DNA of 9,476 bases from Desulfomonile tiedjei (GCA_020718965.1 DYRE01000067.1:1-9476), one strand, 5' to 3'. Positions 1 to 6,864 are shown, counted from the first letter of the stretch. Made by a program: numbers and translations. The notes: generated from the sequence alone by a model not told the origin.

Positions 1-2
1 GA

Positions 3-452
3 GGGGATGATTCCAGTCTTGGCAATCTGGAGAAATCCCTCAGGACAATTGGAGGTCTGCTAAGACAGCAGTTTATTTCCAGGGGAATAGATTTTGACTT
101 CGATATTCAGGGGGAGTTTAGTCCTGTAAATTTTGATTCGATATTGCTCGATTTGATAATAGCGGGGTGTTTGGTATTCGCCAGGAATAGGGTTGAAACA
201 CTTGACTTCAAGCACAGGCAAAACGGTTTTAAATATTCCAGGAGGATTCAGGCTGTTTTATCCTCGGTTGAAAATACAGATTTACTGCTTGTTGATTGGG
301 ATCCAGGAACGCTTGAAGAGATGGATTGGAACCTTGATCTGCCCGCAACACTATCAGTGGGGTTGCAAGCATCCGAATCGCTAGTCAGCAAATTAAACGG
401 CAGTCTGAAAATAGAAAATGGATTAATACGTTTGACTTTCAATCGCAGATAA
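3..452 (+). CDS. C-terminal end of a degenerate histidine-kinase-like (GHKL ATPase) protein, 5' partial
   Basis: The frame is open from base 3, so the gene begins before the window; 149 codons are visible. A TTG at 144 is internal to this open frame and is probably not the start. The visible layout matches the end of a sensor kinase. A helical stretch with LRTIGGLLRQQFISRGIDF resembles the lead-in to a HATPase domain. LLDLIIAGCLVFAR (about residues 43-56) lies where the N-box should be. The tail GLQASESLVSKLNGSLKIENG followed by RLTFNRR mimics the usual 'GLGLS...GG.i.v.s' ending. The N-box asparagine is absent, and no DxGxG (G1) loop can be found. ATP binding and kinase activity are therefore doubtful from what is seen; a regulatory or scaffold role is inference. 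The dimerisation/phospho-acceptor region lies outside the window. The next gene is co-directional after 75 nt. The family assignment rests on pattern resemblance only. Confidence 0.55.
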   Translation, partial: GDDSSLGNLEKSLRTIGGLLRQQFISRGIDFDFDIQGEFSPVNFDSILLDLIIAGCLVFARNRVETLDFKHRQNGFKYSRRIQAVLSSVENTDLLLVDWDPGTLEEMDWNLDLPATLSVGLQASESLVSKLNGSLKIENGLIRLTFNRR

Positions 453-483
453 TTAAATTTTCAATGAAAATGCCATTCCAAAC

Positions 484-512
484 TTCACTCAAGTCGATAA
501 CTGTGATAAAAT
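484..512 (+). promoter_or_regulatory. Candidate sigma-70 promoter for the transglycosylase gene
   Basis: TTCACT (484-489) and TAAAAT (507-512) are separated by exactly 17 nt and match the -35 and -10 consensus at 4 of 6 and 5 of 6 positions. They sit in the AT-rich gap after the kinase-like gene. Transcription would begin near 519. That leaves almost no leader for a start at 528 and favours the later starts at 594 or 639. This is a by-eye assignment without experimental support. Confidence 0.35.
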
Positions 513-593
513 TCAAAAAGTTTAGAAATGGAAGCAGCTCTGTCATCCCGATCATTGCCTACGCCTTTTCTTGTTAAGAAGGTCGTGCCAACT

Positions 594-1880
594 ATGGAGA
601 CACTAACACGCTGCCCTTGCGTCTGTGAAAACGGTTCTGTGAAGCTCAAACTACACCTTTCCTGGACAGTTTTAAAAATTGGTTTTGTGTGCATCATTCT
701 AGCCAATGTATGCAGTTGTGGATCATCTTCCAGCCTAGTCAAGAAAGAAAGTCTCAAGTCCTTACCATTTTCAAATGCATTTGCCAGAGCTCTGAATCTT
801 GGGCAAGAAAAGCATGCAATCGAGACAAGTAAGCCAGGTACTTACCCTCCTATACCACTGGAGGCTAACGAACCGAGAGTAAGAAAATTCCTCAGGGAAT
901 ATGCCTATGAGAAGCGGAACTCGACCCGTACCTATTTGGCTCAGTCGGAAAAGTATTTACCAATGGTTATAGAACAGACCCGCAAACATGGTTTACCCCA
1001 GGAACTAGCGTATCTTTTTCTTCTTGAATCCGGAGCCAACCCTGACGCAAGGTCTCCCGCCAACGCTTTGGGTATGTGGCAGTTCATGCCCGCCACCGCC
1101 AGGAGTTATGGCCTACGCGTAGATAGTCATGTGGATGAACGGCTCGACCCTGAAAAATCTACTAACGCCGCTTTAATTTATCTGAAGGATTTGTATGGCA
1201 TGTTTGGTTGCTGGAGACTTGCGCTGAGCGCCTACAATTCGGGGGAAAACAAGCTGGATAGAGTGCTTTGTAAAGAAGACGCTGATGAGTACCAAGATAT
1301 TTGTTCGAGTAGGATGCTAAAACGCGAAACCAAGGAGTTCTTACCTCGTTTCCAGGCTCTCACAATAATCGCCAAAAAACCTGAGGTTTATGGTTTTAGA
1401 CCTTTTTCTGCAAACCGTCAGGACCCAAAAGCGGAAATTGTTCCGGTCCAGGGAAGTTATTCGTTATACAACCTGGCTAAACTAGTGGATATTTCCTATC
1501 CTCAGCTCTTGGAACTCAATCCGGCTTTAGTAAGTGGGATCACCCCCCGGGAAGGTACTCCTTTTTCACTTAGGGTACCAATAGGGAAAAGGGATGTTCT
1601 TCTAGCGGGATTGCAGAAGATCCACGAAGAATCCCCTAAAAAGCACATGGTTCATGTGGTCAAGAAAGGCGATACTGTGACCAGAATAACCAAGAAGTAC
1701 GGGGTTCCCAAGGAAATGTTAGCGCAACTCAACCCTGATGTTAATTTATCCCGAAGATTAAAACGGGGAGCAAAGATTACTGTTCCAGAAATTGCCGTCG
1801 CTAAAAAGGTTGTATCAAAAACCAACGGATCAAAACCAAAAGCCAAAAACAAACCTAATATCGCCGCTAAAAAGTCTTAA
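594..1880 (+). CDS. mltD: Membrane-bound lytic murein transglycosylase, MltD type, with two LysM repeats
   Basis: This enzyme cleaves the MurNAc-GlcNAc bond of peptidoglycan, forming 1,6-anhydroMurNAc ends, in the periplasm. Residues are numbered from the ATG at 594. An SLT domain (about 118-268) carries the catalytic Glu145 in LLESGANPDARS, GMWQFMPATARSYGL (160-174), AYNSGE (213-218) and RETKEFLPRFQAL (244-256). This order is typical of MltD. A weak LysM (about 283-329) and a clear LysM (about 353-398) follow, then a Lys-rich tail. A hydrophobic segment ending VCSC suggests a lipobox with Cys42 acylated. Gly at +2 is not a retention signal, so outer-membrane anchoring is expected. The start is uncertain. 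The frame opens at ATG 528 with no ribosome site. ATG 594 has AAGAAGG (576-582) 11 nt upstream. GTG 639 would give the cleanest signal peptide (MKLKLHLSW...) but has no good ribosome site. The gene converges with argJ. Family assignment is firm; the symbol follows domain layout. Confidence 0.92.
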   Translation: METLTRCPCVCENGSVKLKLHLSWTVLKIGFVCIILANVCSCGSSSSLVKKESLKSLPFSNAFARALNLGQEKHAIETSKPGTYPPIPLEANEPRVRKFLREYAYEKRNSTRTYLAQSEKYLPMVIEQTRKHGLPQELAYLFLLESGANPDARSPANALGMWQFMPATARSYGLRVDSHVDERLDPEKSTNAALIYLKDLYGMFGCWRLALSAYNSGENKLDRVLCKEDADEYQDICSSRMLKRETKEFLPRFQALTIIAKKPEVYGFRPFSANRQDPKAEIVPVQGSYSLYNLAKLVDISYPQLLELNPALVSGITPREGTPFSLRVPIGKRDVLLAGLQKIHEESPKKHMVHVVKKGDTVTRITKKYGVPKEMLAQLNPDVNLSRRLKRGAKITVPEIAVAKKVVSKTNGSKPKAKNKPNIAAKKS

Positions 1881-1920
1881 AATCCTGTCTGACATGTTCA
1901 CTTTTTTAACTTAACTCTTT
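1881..1920. other. Convergent intergenic gap between mltD-like gene and argJ
   Basis: These 40 bp separate two converging genes and must hold transcript ends for both. A T-run (TTTTTT followed by AACTTAA) is present, but I see no GC-rich stem before it on either strand, so no intrinsic terminator is called. Confidence 0.4.
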
Positions 1921-3123
1921 CTATGAACGATAGTCCGCATTGATTTCCACATATTCTTTGGAAAGATCACAAGTGATAATTGATGCTTCGCAGGGGCCTT
2001 CCTTAAGGTCTATTGTCACCGAGAATTCTGGATTAGCCATTTCCCTTTTGGATTGAGTTTCCCAATCCCCTTCTGTTAAGCGGCCTGCCCGGACTATTTG
2101 AACAGATCCTATCCAGAGATCTATCCTGGATGGATCGAAAGAGACTCCGGCTGATCCTGCGGCGCAGACAATCCTACCCCAATTCGGATCCTCACCATGA
2201 AACGCAGTCTTGACTAGTGGTGAGTCAGCTATTCTCCTGGCCACTTTTTCGGCTGCCGTTTGGCTTCCGGTTCCCCTGACTTTGATATCTACAAGCTTGG
2301 TGGCGCCTTCACCATCTTTGACTATTTGTTTTGCCAGACTGGAACAAACATCAAACAAGGTCTCAGAAAAGATCTCCTGATCGGATGTGTTGGTTTTTAA
2401 CTCTCTGGAAAAAGCTGATCCGCCTGCCAGGACCAAGGCCGTATCGTTTGTGCTGGTGTCTCCATCAATGGTGATTCTGTTGAATGTTAACCGGTTGACA
2501 TCACGAAATGCTTTTCGAAGAAGCGACGTTTCGACAAGCGCATCGACAAGGATTACAGCCAACATCGTAGCCATATTTGGCGAAATCATTCCAGCTCCCT
2601 TGGCCAATCCCAGGATTTTCAGAGGGCCGTTGCTGAGCGTTTTTTCTGAAATCGCTATTTTAGGTCTGGTGTCTGTTGTCATAATTGCCGACGCAACATG
2701 TTCGAAACTGGACGAGTGCAATGCACTGACCAAGTCAGGAAGTTTTTCCTCCATGCGGCTTAATGGGAGAGGATGACCTATAACCCCGGTAGACATTGGT
2801 ATGACTAATTCTTCGTTTATAGAAAGCAAGTTGGCTACGCTAGAGGTTAGAGCCAAAGAATCTCTTAATCCTGCGTCGCCAGTGAACGCATTAGCGTTTC
2901 CAGAATTCATCAAGACCGCTTGTGAAAATCCTCCACGAAGTCTCTCTCTCGTTACCTCAACAGGCGCAGCGCAAACCAGATTAGTTGTCGTGACACCTAC
3001 AGCCACAGAGGGTCGATCCGAAAAAATCAATGCAAGATCTGATTTGTTCGAGTCTGATCGTTTAATGCCGGCGCTAACAGCAGAAAACCTGAAACCGTCA
3101 ATTTCAAAACCGCCATTATTCAA
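1921..3123 (-). CDS. argJ: Glutamate/ornithine N-acetyltransferase (ArgJ)
   Basis: ArgJ transfers the acetyl group from N-acetylornithine to glutamate, recycling it in arginine biosynthesis; bifunctional members also use acetyl-CoA. The sequence does not show which type this is. The 400-residue length fits the family. Motifs include NSGNANAFTG (73-82), STGVIG (111-116, oxyanion-hole region), KGAGMISPNMATML (175-188), TIDGDTSTND (218-227) and DPNWGRIVCAAGSAGV (312-327). The precursor should self-cleave between Ala185 and Thr186, making Thr186 the nucleophile of the beta chain. The frame extends to an ATG at 3162, but that would overlap the upstream gene by 47 nt. The TTG at 3123 has AAGGAG 8 nt upstream and gives an N-terminus (NNGGFEIDGFRFSAVSAGIK) of normal family length. 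With that start the gene overlaps the HAD gene's stop by 8 nt, which implies translational coupling. Confidence 0.97.
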   Translation of the reverse strand: MNNGGFEIDGFRFSAVSAGIKRSDSNKSDLALIFSDRPSVAVGVTTTNLVCAAPVEVTRERLRGGFSQAVLMNSGNANAFTGDAGLRDSLALTSSVANLLSINEELVIPMSTGVIGHPLPLSRMEEKLPDLVSALHSSSFEHVASAIMTTDTRPKIAISEKTLSNGPLKILGLAKGAGMISPNMATMLAVILVDALVETSLLRKAFRDVNRLTFNRITIDGDTSTNDTALVLAGGSAFSRELKTNTSDQEIFSETLFDVCSSLAKQIVKDGEGATKLVDIKVRGTGSQTAAEKVARRIADSPLVKTAFHGEDPNWGRIVCAAGSAGVSFDPSRIDLWIGSVQIVRAGRLTEGDWETQSKREMANPEFSVTIDLKEGPCEASIITCDLSKEYVEINADYRS

Positions 3124-3769
3124 GTGTTTGTCTCCTTGGGATAGGTTGAGGCAATAAACCAAACTCAGTTAACTCATCCAGCAGCGAATCAAAATCATTG
3201 AAATGAATAGCGTGTAAACCAGTACGACGCGCCGCCATGACATTTTCCTCGAGGTCATCAATAAATACAGCCTGTTCCGGCGTTATACCGAATAATTCAA
3301 TTGCCTTTTGAAAATAAATTATTTCAGGTTTCCGAGTGCCCAACTCGTAAGATAATGCCGCCTTGTTGAAAAATAGAATTTCAGGAAATTTGTCAACGAT
3401 GTAATTGTAATGGGCTTCATTGGTGTTAGAAGCTAGCCACACATCGTAGCGCTCCGCTAGTTTCTTACCCAAGCCGACGACATTAACGTCAAGTGTGAAA
3501 ATTTCGCACCAAGTTTTACGAAAAACCTCTTCAGACAAACTCAATCCGGTCCTAGAAGCGACAAGACCATGAAATTGTCGAAAATTGATCACTCCAATTT
3601 CTAGTAGATCAACAAGATCTCCTATGAGTAAAAAGAGCGCCTGTGTATCATCTTGGGTGGCTTTACCAATTCTATCCGGGAACTGTCCTGCGAGTCTTCG
3701 AACCGCGATTTCCCAATCAAAGGGGACTAGCACTTTGCCCAAATCAAAAATTACATCTGTAATCAACAT
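3116..3769 (-). CDS. HAD-superfamily (subfamily IA, YihX-like) hydrolase
   Basis: A 217-residue cytoplasmic phosphatase-type protein. Motif I is DVIFDLGKVL with Asp9 as nucleophile; the usual second Asp (position 11) is Gly, as in YihX-like members whose motif I reads FDLGNV. Motif II is LASNTN (Ser114), motif III GTRKPEIIYF (Lys147), and motif IV FIDDLEENVMAARRTG (Asp171, Asp172). Residues 15-90 form the helical cap expected of subfamily IA (C1 cap). The substrate cannot be read from sequence; YihX itself acts on glucose-1-phosphate, but that should not be transferred. No strong ribosome site precedes the ATG at 3769. The gene lies 45 nt after the small cysteine protein and its stop overlaps the argJ start, so co-expression with arginine synthesis is likely. 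A role in that pathway is only inference. Confidence 0.92.
   Translation of the reverse strand: MLITDVIFDLGKVLVPFDWEIAVRRLAGQFPDRIGKATQDDTQALFLLIGDLVDLLEIGVINFRQFHGLVASRTGLSLSEEVFRKTWCEIFTLDVNVVGLGKKLAERYDVWLASNTNEAHYNYIVDKFPEILFFNKAALSYELGTRKPEIIYFQKAIELFGITPEQAVFIDDLEENVMAARRTGLHAIHFNDFDSLLDELTEFGLLPQPIPRRQTLE
3132..3137 (-). promoter_or_regulatory. Shine-Dalgarno site that sets the argJ start
   Basis: AAGGAG on the minus strand lies 8 nt before the TTG at 3123, inside the last codons of the HAD gene. Spacing and sequence are near ideal. This is the main reason to prefer TTG 3123 over the ATG at 3162. Confidence 0.75.
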
Positions 3770-3814
3770 CAGGATTCACTAAAGTTATGAAAGATATTTA
3801 TAAGATGGCGAATA

Positions 3815-4252
3815 TTAGAATCGTCTATTTTTTCTAGTACGACTAAGTTGAGAATTAATGTCGTTTTCCCACTCTTCTACAAATGAAGTAACGATATGTT
3901 TCAGCGAATGACCGGAAATTTCCGCTTCCAATCTTAACGCTTCCCAGAATTCCGTAATCTGAGGCATTATTTCATCCGTAATGGTAACGACCAGCGTATT
4001 TCCACAGGAGCAATTCCTGTAAACCATTGTAAAAGATTTGCCCATGATCTCGCCGACATCTTCCATCGTCTGAGCCTTGCTCTCAGTGTCGCCAATGTAG
4101 TGATGCAGATTTTCGTATTCCTTGCCGCAAGTCCTGCATTTTTTGGGAAAAACACCTTGATGGCTGTTTACAGAACAAAAATGTTCTATGAAAGCATCGA
4201 AAAGTTGTTTTCTTGGATTGTCAGGCGCGCTTGATTCTGGCCCCGTATCCAT
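3815..4252 (-). CDS. Small four-cysteine (zinc-ribbon-like) protein, function unknown
   Basis: I do not recognise the family. The 145-residue product is soluble, with no signal peptide or membrane segment. A CxxC pair at Cys39/Cys42 (KKCRTCGKEY) and a CxC pair at Cys81/Cys83 (RNCSCGNTL) are about 39 residues apart and could form one zinc or other metal site. The region between is acidic and polar (IGDTESKAQTMEDVGEIMG). After the second pair comes a short beta-like stretch (TLVVTIT) and then helical, charged sequence ending in the basic tail SRTRKNRRF. The frame extends upstream to a GTG at 4339. ATG 4252 is preferred because GGAGGG lies just before it (short 3-4 nt spacing) and the upstream codons encode an unlikely Trp/Pro-rich leader. 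It lies 143 nt after the VTT gene and 45 nt before the HAD gene. Confidence 0.7.
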   Translation of the reverse strand: MDTGPESSAPDNPRKQLFDAFIEHFCSVNSHQGVFPKKCRTCGKEYENLHHYIGDTESKAQTMEDVGEIMGKSFTMVYRNCSCGNTLVVTITDEIMPQITEFWEALRLEAEISGHSLKHIVTSFVEEWENDINSQLSRTRKNRRF

Positions 4253-4335
4253 TAACCCTCCGAAAAACAATCGATTAACAGAATAGTGTTTGGACCATGT
4301 TGACCACTTGAATGGCGGTCGGCAAAGATTAGACC

Positions 4336-4362
4336 ACACTGATCCAATGTGATCATGGGTGT
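4336..4362. repeat. Imperfect dyad upstream of the four-cysteine gene
   Basis: The arms TGATC (4340-4344) and GATCA (4351-4355) surround CAATGT, with weaker outer complementarity (ACAC against GTGT). The dyad sits in the 143-nt gap between the VTT gene and the four-cysteine gene. It could be an operator or part of a transcript end, but the symmetry is short. Confidence 0.25.
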
Positions 4363-4395
4363 TACAGTTTTAAAATAACAGAACGGCACGCGGTC

Positions 4396-5115
4396 TCAGC
4401 TTTCTGAGTGTCTTCGCCGGATCCATTCTTCAATGCGATCACGCTGGAAGAACAGGAAGATGAAAATGATAACGCAGATCAATGATAATACTAGAATAGA
4501 TTTCCAGTCTCCATCATAAATTGCAGACCCGCTTAAACTCAACATTATTGTTCCCGGAATTCTTCCCAGGGAGCTAACCCAGAAAAAAGTCAAAACTCCC
4601 ATAGGGCTGAGTCCTAGAATATAAGAGAGTATGTCTTTGGGTACACCAGGAATGGCGAATAGAACCATCGCCATTAAAGCGCCCCTACGTTCGGTGAGAA
4701 AATGAAATTTTCTCAGGTGCTTTTCGCTTACAAAGTATTTAACCAGCGGCATACCAATTATCTTTGACGCCATAAACGCCAACATCGAGCCAATGGTCAA
4801 CCCAATAGTAGAATAAATCACGTTTGGCCATACGCCAAAGATAAATCCACCTACCGCTCCCGTAAATTCTCCCGGTATCGGAGCTAGTAAAACCTGAAGA
4901 ATCTGAATCATGATAAACGCCAATGGAGCATGAGTCTCCCAACTTTCCACATAACTCCGGAGCGCGTCCCGATTGTCAAAAACCTTCATCATTTGTGAGC
5001 TGATTGTATTCAGATTCCCTGATATAGAGAGATAAATCATAATCATAAAAATGACTATCAAACTTCCTATTGCAATATGGAGCCTTCTCCTGTCACTGGG
5101 ATCAAGTTCTTTCAT
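4396..5115 (-). CDS. TVP38/TMEM64 (VTT/DedA-superfamily) membrane protein
   Basis: A 239-residue inner-membrane protein. The segments are: first transmembrane helix about 13-32; a soluble loop; a VTT core about 64-195 with the first re-entrant motif LLAPIPGEFTGAVGGFIFG (76-94), a helix around 100-120 and a second re-entrant motif FAIPGVPKDILSYILGLSP (153-171); GRIPGT (184-189); and a last helix about 206-223 followed by a basic tail (RDRIEEWIRRRH). The paired proline-glycine re-entrant motifs are the hallmark of the family, whose members are linked to lipid scrambling or transport in bacteria and eukaryotes. The exact substrate here is unknown. The start ATG is 3 nt beyond the hflX stop, with AGGAG 8 nt upstream inside hflX, so the two genes are almost certainly co-transcribed and probably translationally coupled. 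Confidence 0.92.
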   Translation of the reverse strand: MKELDPSDRRRLHIAIGSLIVIFMIMIYLSISGNLNTISSQMMKVFDNRDALRSYVESWETHAPLAFIMIQILQVLLAPIPGEFTGAVGGFIFGVWPNVIYSTIGLTIGSMLAFMASKIIGMPLVKYFVSEKHLRKFHFLTERRGALMAMVLFAIPGVPKDILSYILGLSPMGVLTFFWVSSLGRIPGTIMLSLSGSAIYDGDWKSILVLSLICVIIFIFLFFQRDRIEEWIRRRHSES

Positions 5116-5118
5116 CGG

Positions 5119-6795
5119 TTAGGCTCCTGACGCCAGGGCGTCAACATGGTTGTTATCCAGTTCGAACTGTAGACTCGTCAGAATTTCGTCTTCCACACGT
5201 TCAATCAGCTTGTAGAATGTTTTTGAATCTAAAGCAGATATGGCCAAACCCTTGTACAACGAACACAAGTTGGATACCACCTCTTCATCCGCCAAGTCAA
5301 TCTTGTTAAAAATCCTTATAATCGTCTTGTCCGAAAGCATGAGTCTATCAAGAAGACTCTCCACAGCTTCAAGCTGATTTTCGACATTGGGGTTTGAACT
5401 GTCGATCAAGTGAAGTAGCACATCCGCGTCAGCCAATTCATCCAATGTCGCTGCAAATGCCTTCACGAGAGTTTCGGGTAAGTCCTTTATAAAGCCCACG
5501 GTATCGGTAATTATCACTTGAGTTTCACGAGGGAATCGCAATCTTCGACTGGTGGGATCGAGGGTTGCAAAGAGTTTGTCCTCGACCAGGACCTTAGATC
5601 TGGTCAGATTGTTCAGCAAAGTGGATTTCCCAGCGTTCGTATAGCCCACTATTGACACGATCGGAACTTTTCTCCTGTTGCGTAGACTCCGCCTTATAGA
5701 TCTTGCCTTTCCTACGGCCGCTATCTGCCGTTCAAGAAAGCCAATCCGGCTATGAATTCTACGCCGGTCTATTTCGAGACGTGTTTCCCCCGGGCCTCTT
5801 CCTCCAATGCCTCCTGTGAGTCTCGATAAAGCGTCATCTTTTTCCGAAAGTTTAGGCAGAGCGTAACGCAATTGAGCAAGTTCAACCTGTAGTTTTCCTT
5901 CGCTCGACTTAGCCCTTTGCGCAAAAATATCTAGAATAATCTGAGACCTGTCCACGACCTTAATTTCAGTAAATTCAGAGATAGCCTTCACTTGAGCTGC
6001 TGTCAATTCGGTATCAAAAACTAGTACGTCAGCGCCTTTTTGAAGAGCGTCAATAACGATCTCCTTAAGTTTGCCTTTGCCAACCAAAAAACGAGGATCC
6101 GGCGATTCCCTGTTTTGCACACATGAAGCTACAACATCCAATCCACACGAATTGACAAGTTCGGCGAGTTCATCAAGAGATTCGGTTTTCTCCCATTCGT
6201 TCCCTTTTACTTTGCCGATCAAGTAGGCTCTTTCCGTTTGAGTACCTATACGTTTGGATTTTAGTGTTCGCGAAATTTCATCCTCTAGAGATTTGACAAA
6301 AACAAGAAAATCCAGGTCCAGTTGGGATGGATGGGCCGGTTCCAGAAATTCCCAGACCTGATTCTTAGGATTTGGTGGCAGAAGGTAGGCGCTCCGAATC
6401 AAAGTTGGAAGACCCGATTCGTCGATTCCAATAGTGGAGACAAGATCGAATCTTAACAAAGCTAGATCCGATAGATCTTCAGGCGACAAGGGTTCATCTT
6501 TGAGATGCGTATGGATAAGTCGAAGTCCTCTAAGCCTTCCGGCGCCTATACGCCAACCGGAAAGTCGGGGAATAAGAATTGACCTGGCGTCGCCGACTAT
6601 TATTCTCTGAAGCCGGCCCTTTCGATCCATCAACAAGCCGAGTTGACGGTTGATCTCGAAAGACAGTTCAGTAAGGCTCCGCGCTAGTTCATGAGTTATT
6701 ACCATGTTTGCCGGTACACGCCGCTTTGCAAATTTCTCCAGCCGAGTCAACTGTGAAGGTTTTAAACCAAGCGTGGAGCCAGAAATGAAACTCAA
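5119..6795 (-). CDS. hflX: Ribosome-associated GTPase HflX, long form
   Basis: HflX binds the 50S subunit and splits stalled or stress-inactivated ribosomes. Numbered from TTG 6795 (558 residues): the N-terminal extension, about 1-165, includes LSFEINRQLGLLMDRKG and the RLIHTHL motif near 92-98. It is seen in the long HflX form and absent from the roughly 430-residue enterobacterial type. The HflX domain proper carries the glycine-rich loop GGIGGRGPGETRLEIDRRR (328-346). The GTPase motifs are G1 GYTNAGKST (384-392), G2 around ATLDPT, G3 DTVGF (431-435), G4 NKID (497-500) and G5 SA (520-521). All are intact. The frame extends to ATG 6849, which has no ribosome site. TTG 6795 has GGAGG 5 nt upstream and begins at the point where long family members usually start (ISGSTLGLKPSQL). 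The gene is followed after 3 nt by the VTT gene and preceded by a 157-nt gap after the M16 gene. Confidence 0.97.
   Translation of the reverse strand: MSFISGSTLGLKPSQLTRLEKFAKRRVPANMVITHELARSLTELSFEINRQLGLLMDRKGRLQRIIVGDARSILIPRLSGWRIGAGRLRGLRLIHTHLKDEPLSPEDLSDLALLRFDLVSTIGIDESGLPTLIRSAYLLPPNPKNQVWEFLEPAHPSQLDLDFLVFVKSLEDEISRTLKSKRIGTQTERAYLIGKVKGNEWEKTESLDELAELVNSCGLDVVASCVQNRESPDPRFLVGKGKLKEIVIDALQKGADVLVFDTELTAAQVKAISEFTEIKVVDRSQIILDIFAQRAKSSEGKLQVELAQLRYALPKLSEKDDALSRLTGGIGGRGPGETRLEIDRRRIHSRIGFLERQIAAVGKARSIRRSLRNRRKVPIVSIVGYTNAGKSTLLNNLTRSKVLVEDKLFATLDPTSRRLRFPRETQVIITDTVGFIKDLPETLVKAFAATLDELADADVLLHLIDSSNPNVENQLEAVESLLDRLMLSDKTIIRIFNKIDLADEEVVSNLCSLYKGLAISALDSKTFYKLIERVEDEILTSLQFELDNNHVDALASGA
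5124..5128 (-). promoter_or_regulatory. Shine-Dalgarno site of the VTT gene, inside hflX
   Basis: AGGAG on the minus strand lies 8 nt before the ATG at 5115 and overlaps the final sense codons of hflX. The hflX stop codon falls in the spacer, an arrangement typical of re-initiation by terminating ribosomes. Confidence 0.7.
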
Positions 6796-6800
6796 ATTAT

Positions 6801-6805
6801 CCTCC
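6801..6805 (-). promoter_or_regulatory. Shine-Dalgarno site supporting a TTG start for hflX
   Basis: GGAGG on the minus strand lies 5 nt before the TTG at 6795. The ATG at 6849 has no comparable site, and the 18 codons between the two encode sequence (YYHIYCDIRG) that I would not expect in the family. An AT-rich stretch with TATTAT (minus strand, 6837-6832) could be a -10 element for a local promoter, but no good -35 accompanies it. Confidence 0.6.
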
Positions 6806-6864
6806 AGCCCTCGAATGTCGCAGTAAATATGATAATAACGGAACCCCATACAGGAAAACCGGTT

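Noticed and set aside
485..757. Minus-strand open frame of 90 codons across the mltD-like start
   Set aside because: It overlaps the promoter and signal-peptide region of the transglycosylase, and no domain could be recognised.
1881..1920. Intrinsic terminator between the convergent genes
   Set aside because: A T-run is present but no stable GC-rich stem precedes it on either strand.
2387..3157. Two long open frames on the + strand antisense to argJ (2387-2776 and 2801-3157)
   Set aside because: They lie fully opposite a strongly conserved gene, have no recognisable domain and read as mirror frames of ArgJ codons.
3124..3162. ATG start at 3162 for argJ
   Set aside because: It forces a 47-nt overlap with the HAD gene and adds residues before the normal family start; TTG 3123 has a near-ideal ribosome site.
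4253..4339. GTG start at 4339 for the four-cysteine protein
   Set aside because: It would add a Trp- and Pro-rich leader without a ribosome site; ATG 4252 has GGAGGG directly upstream.
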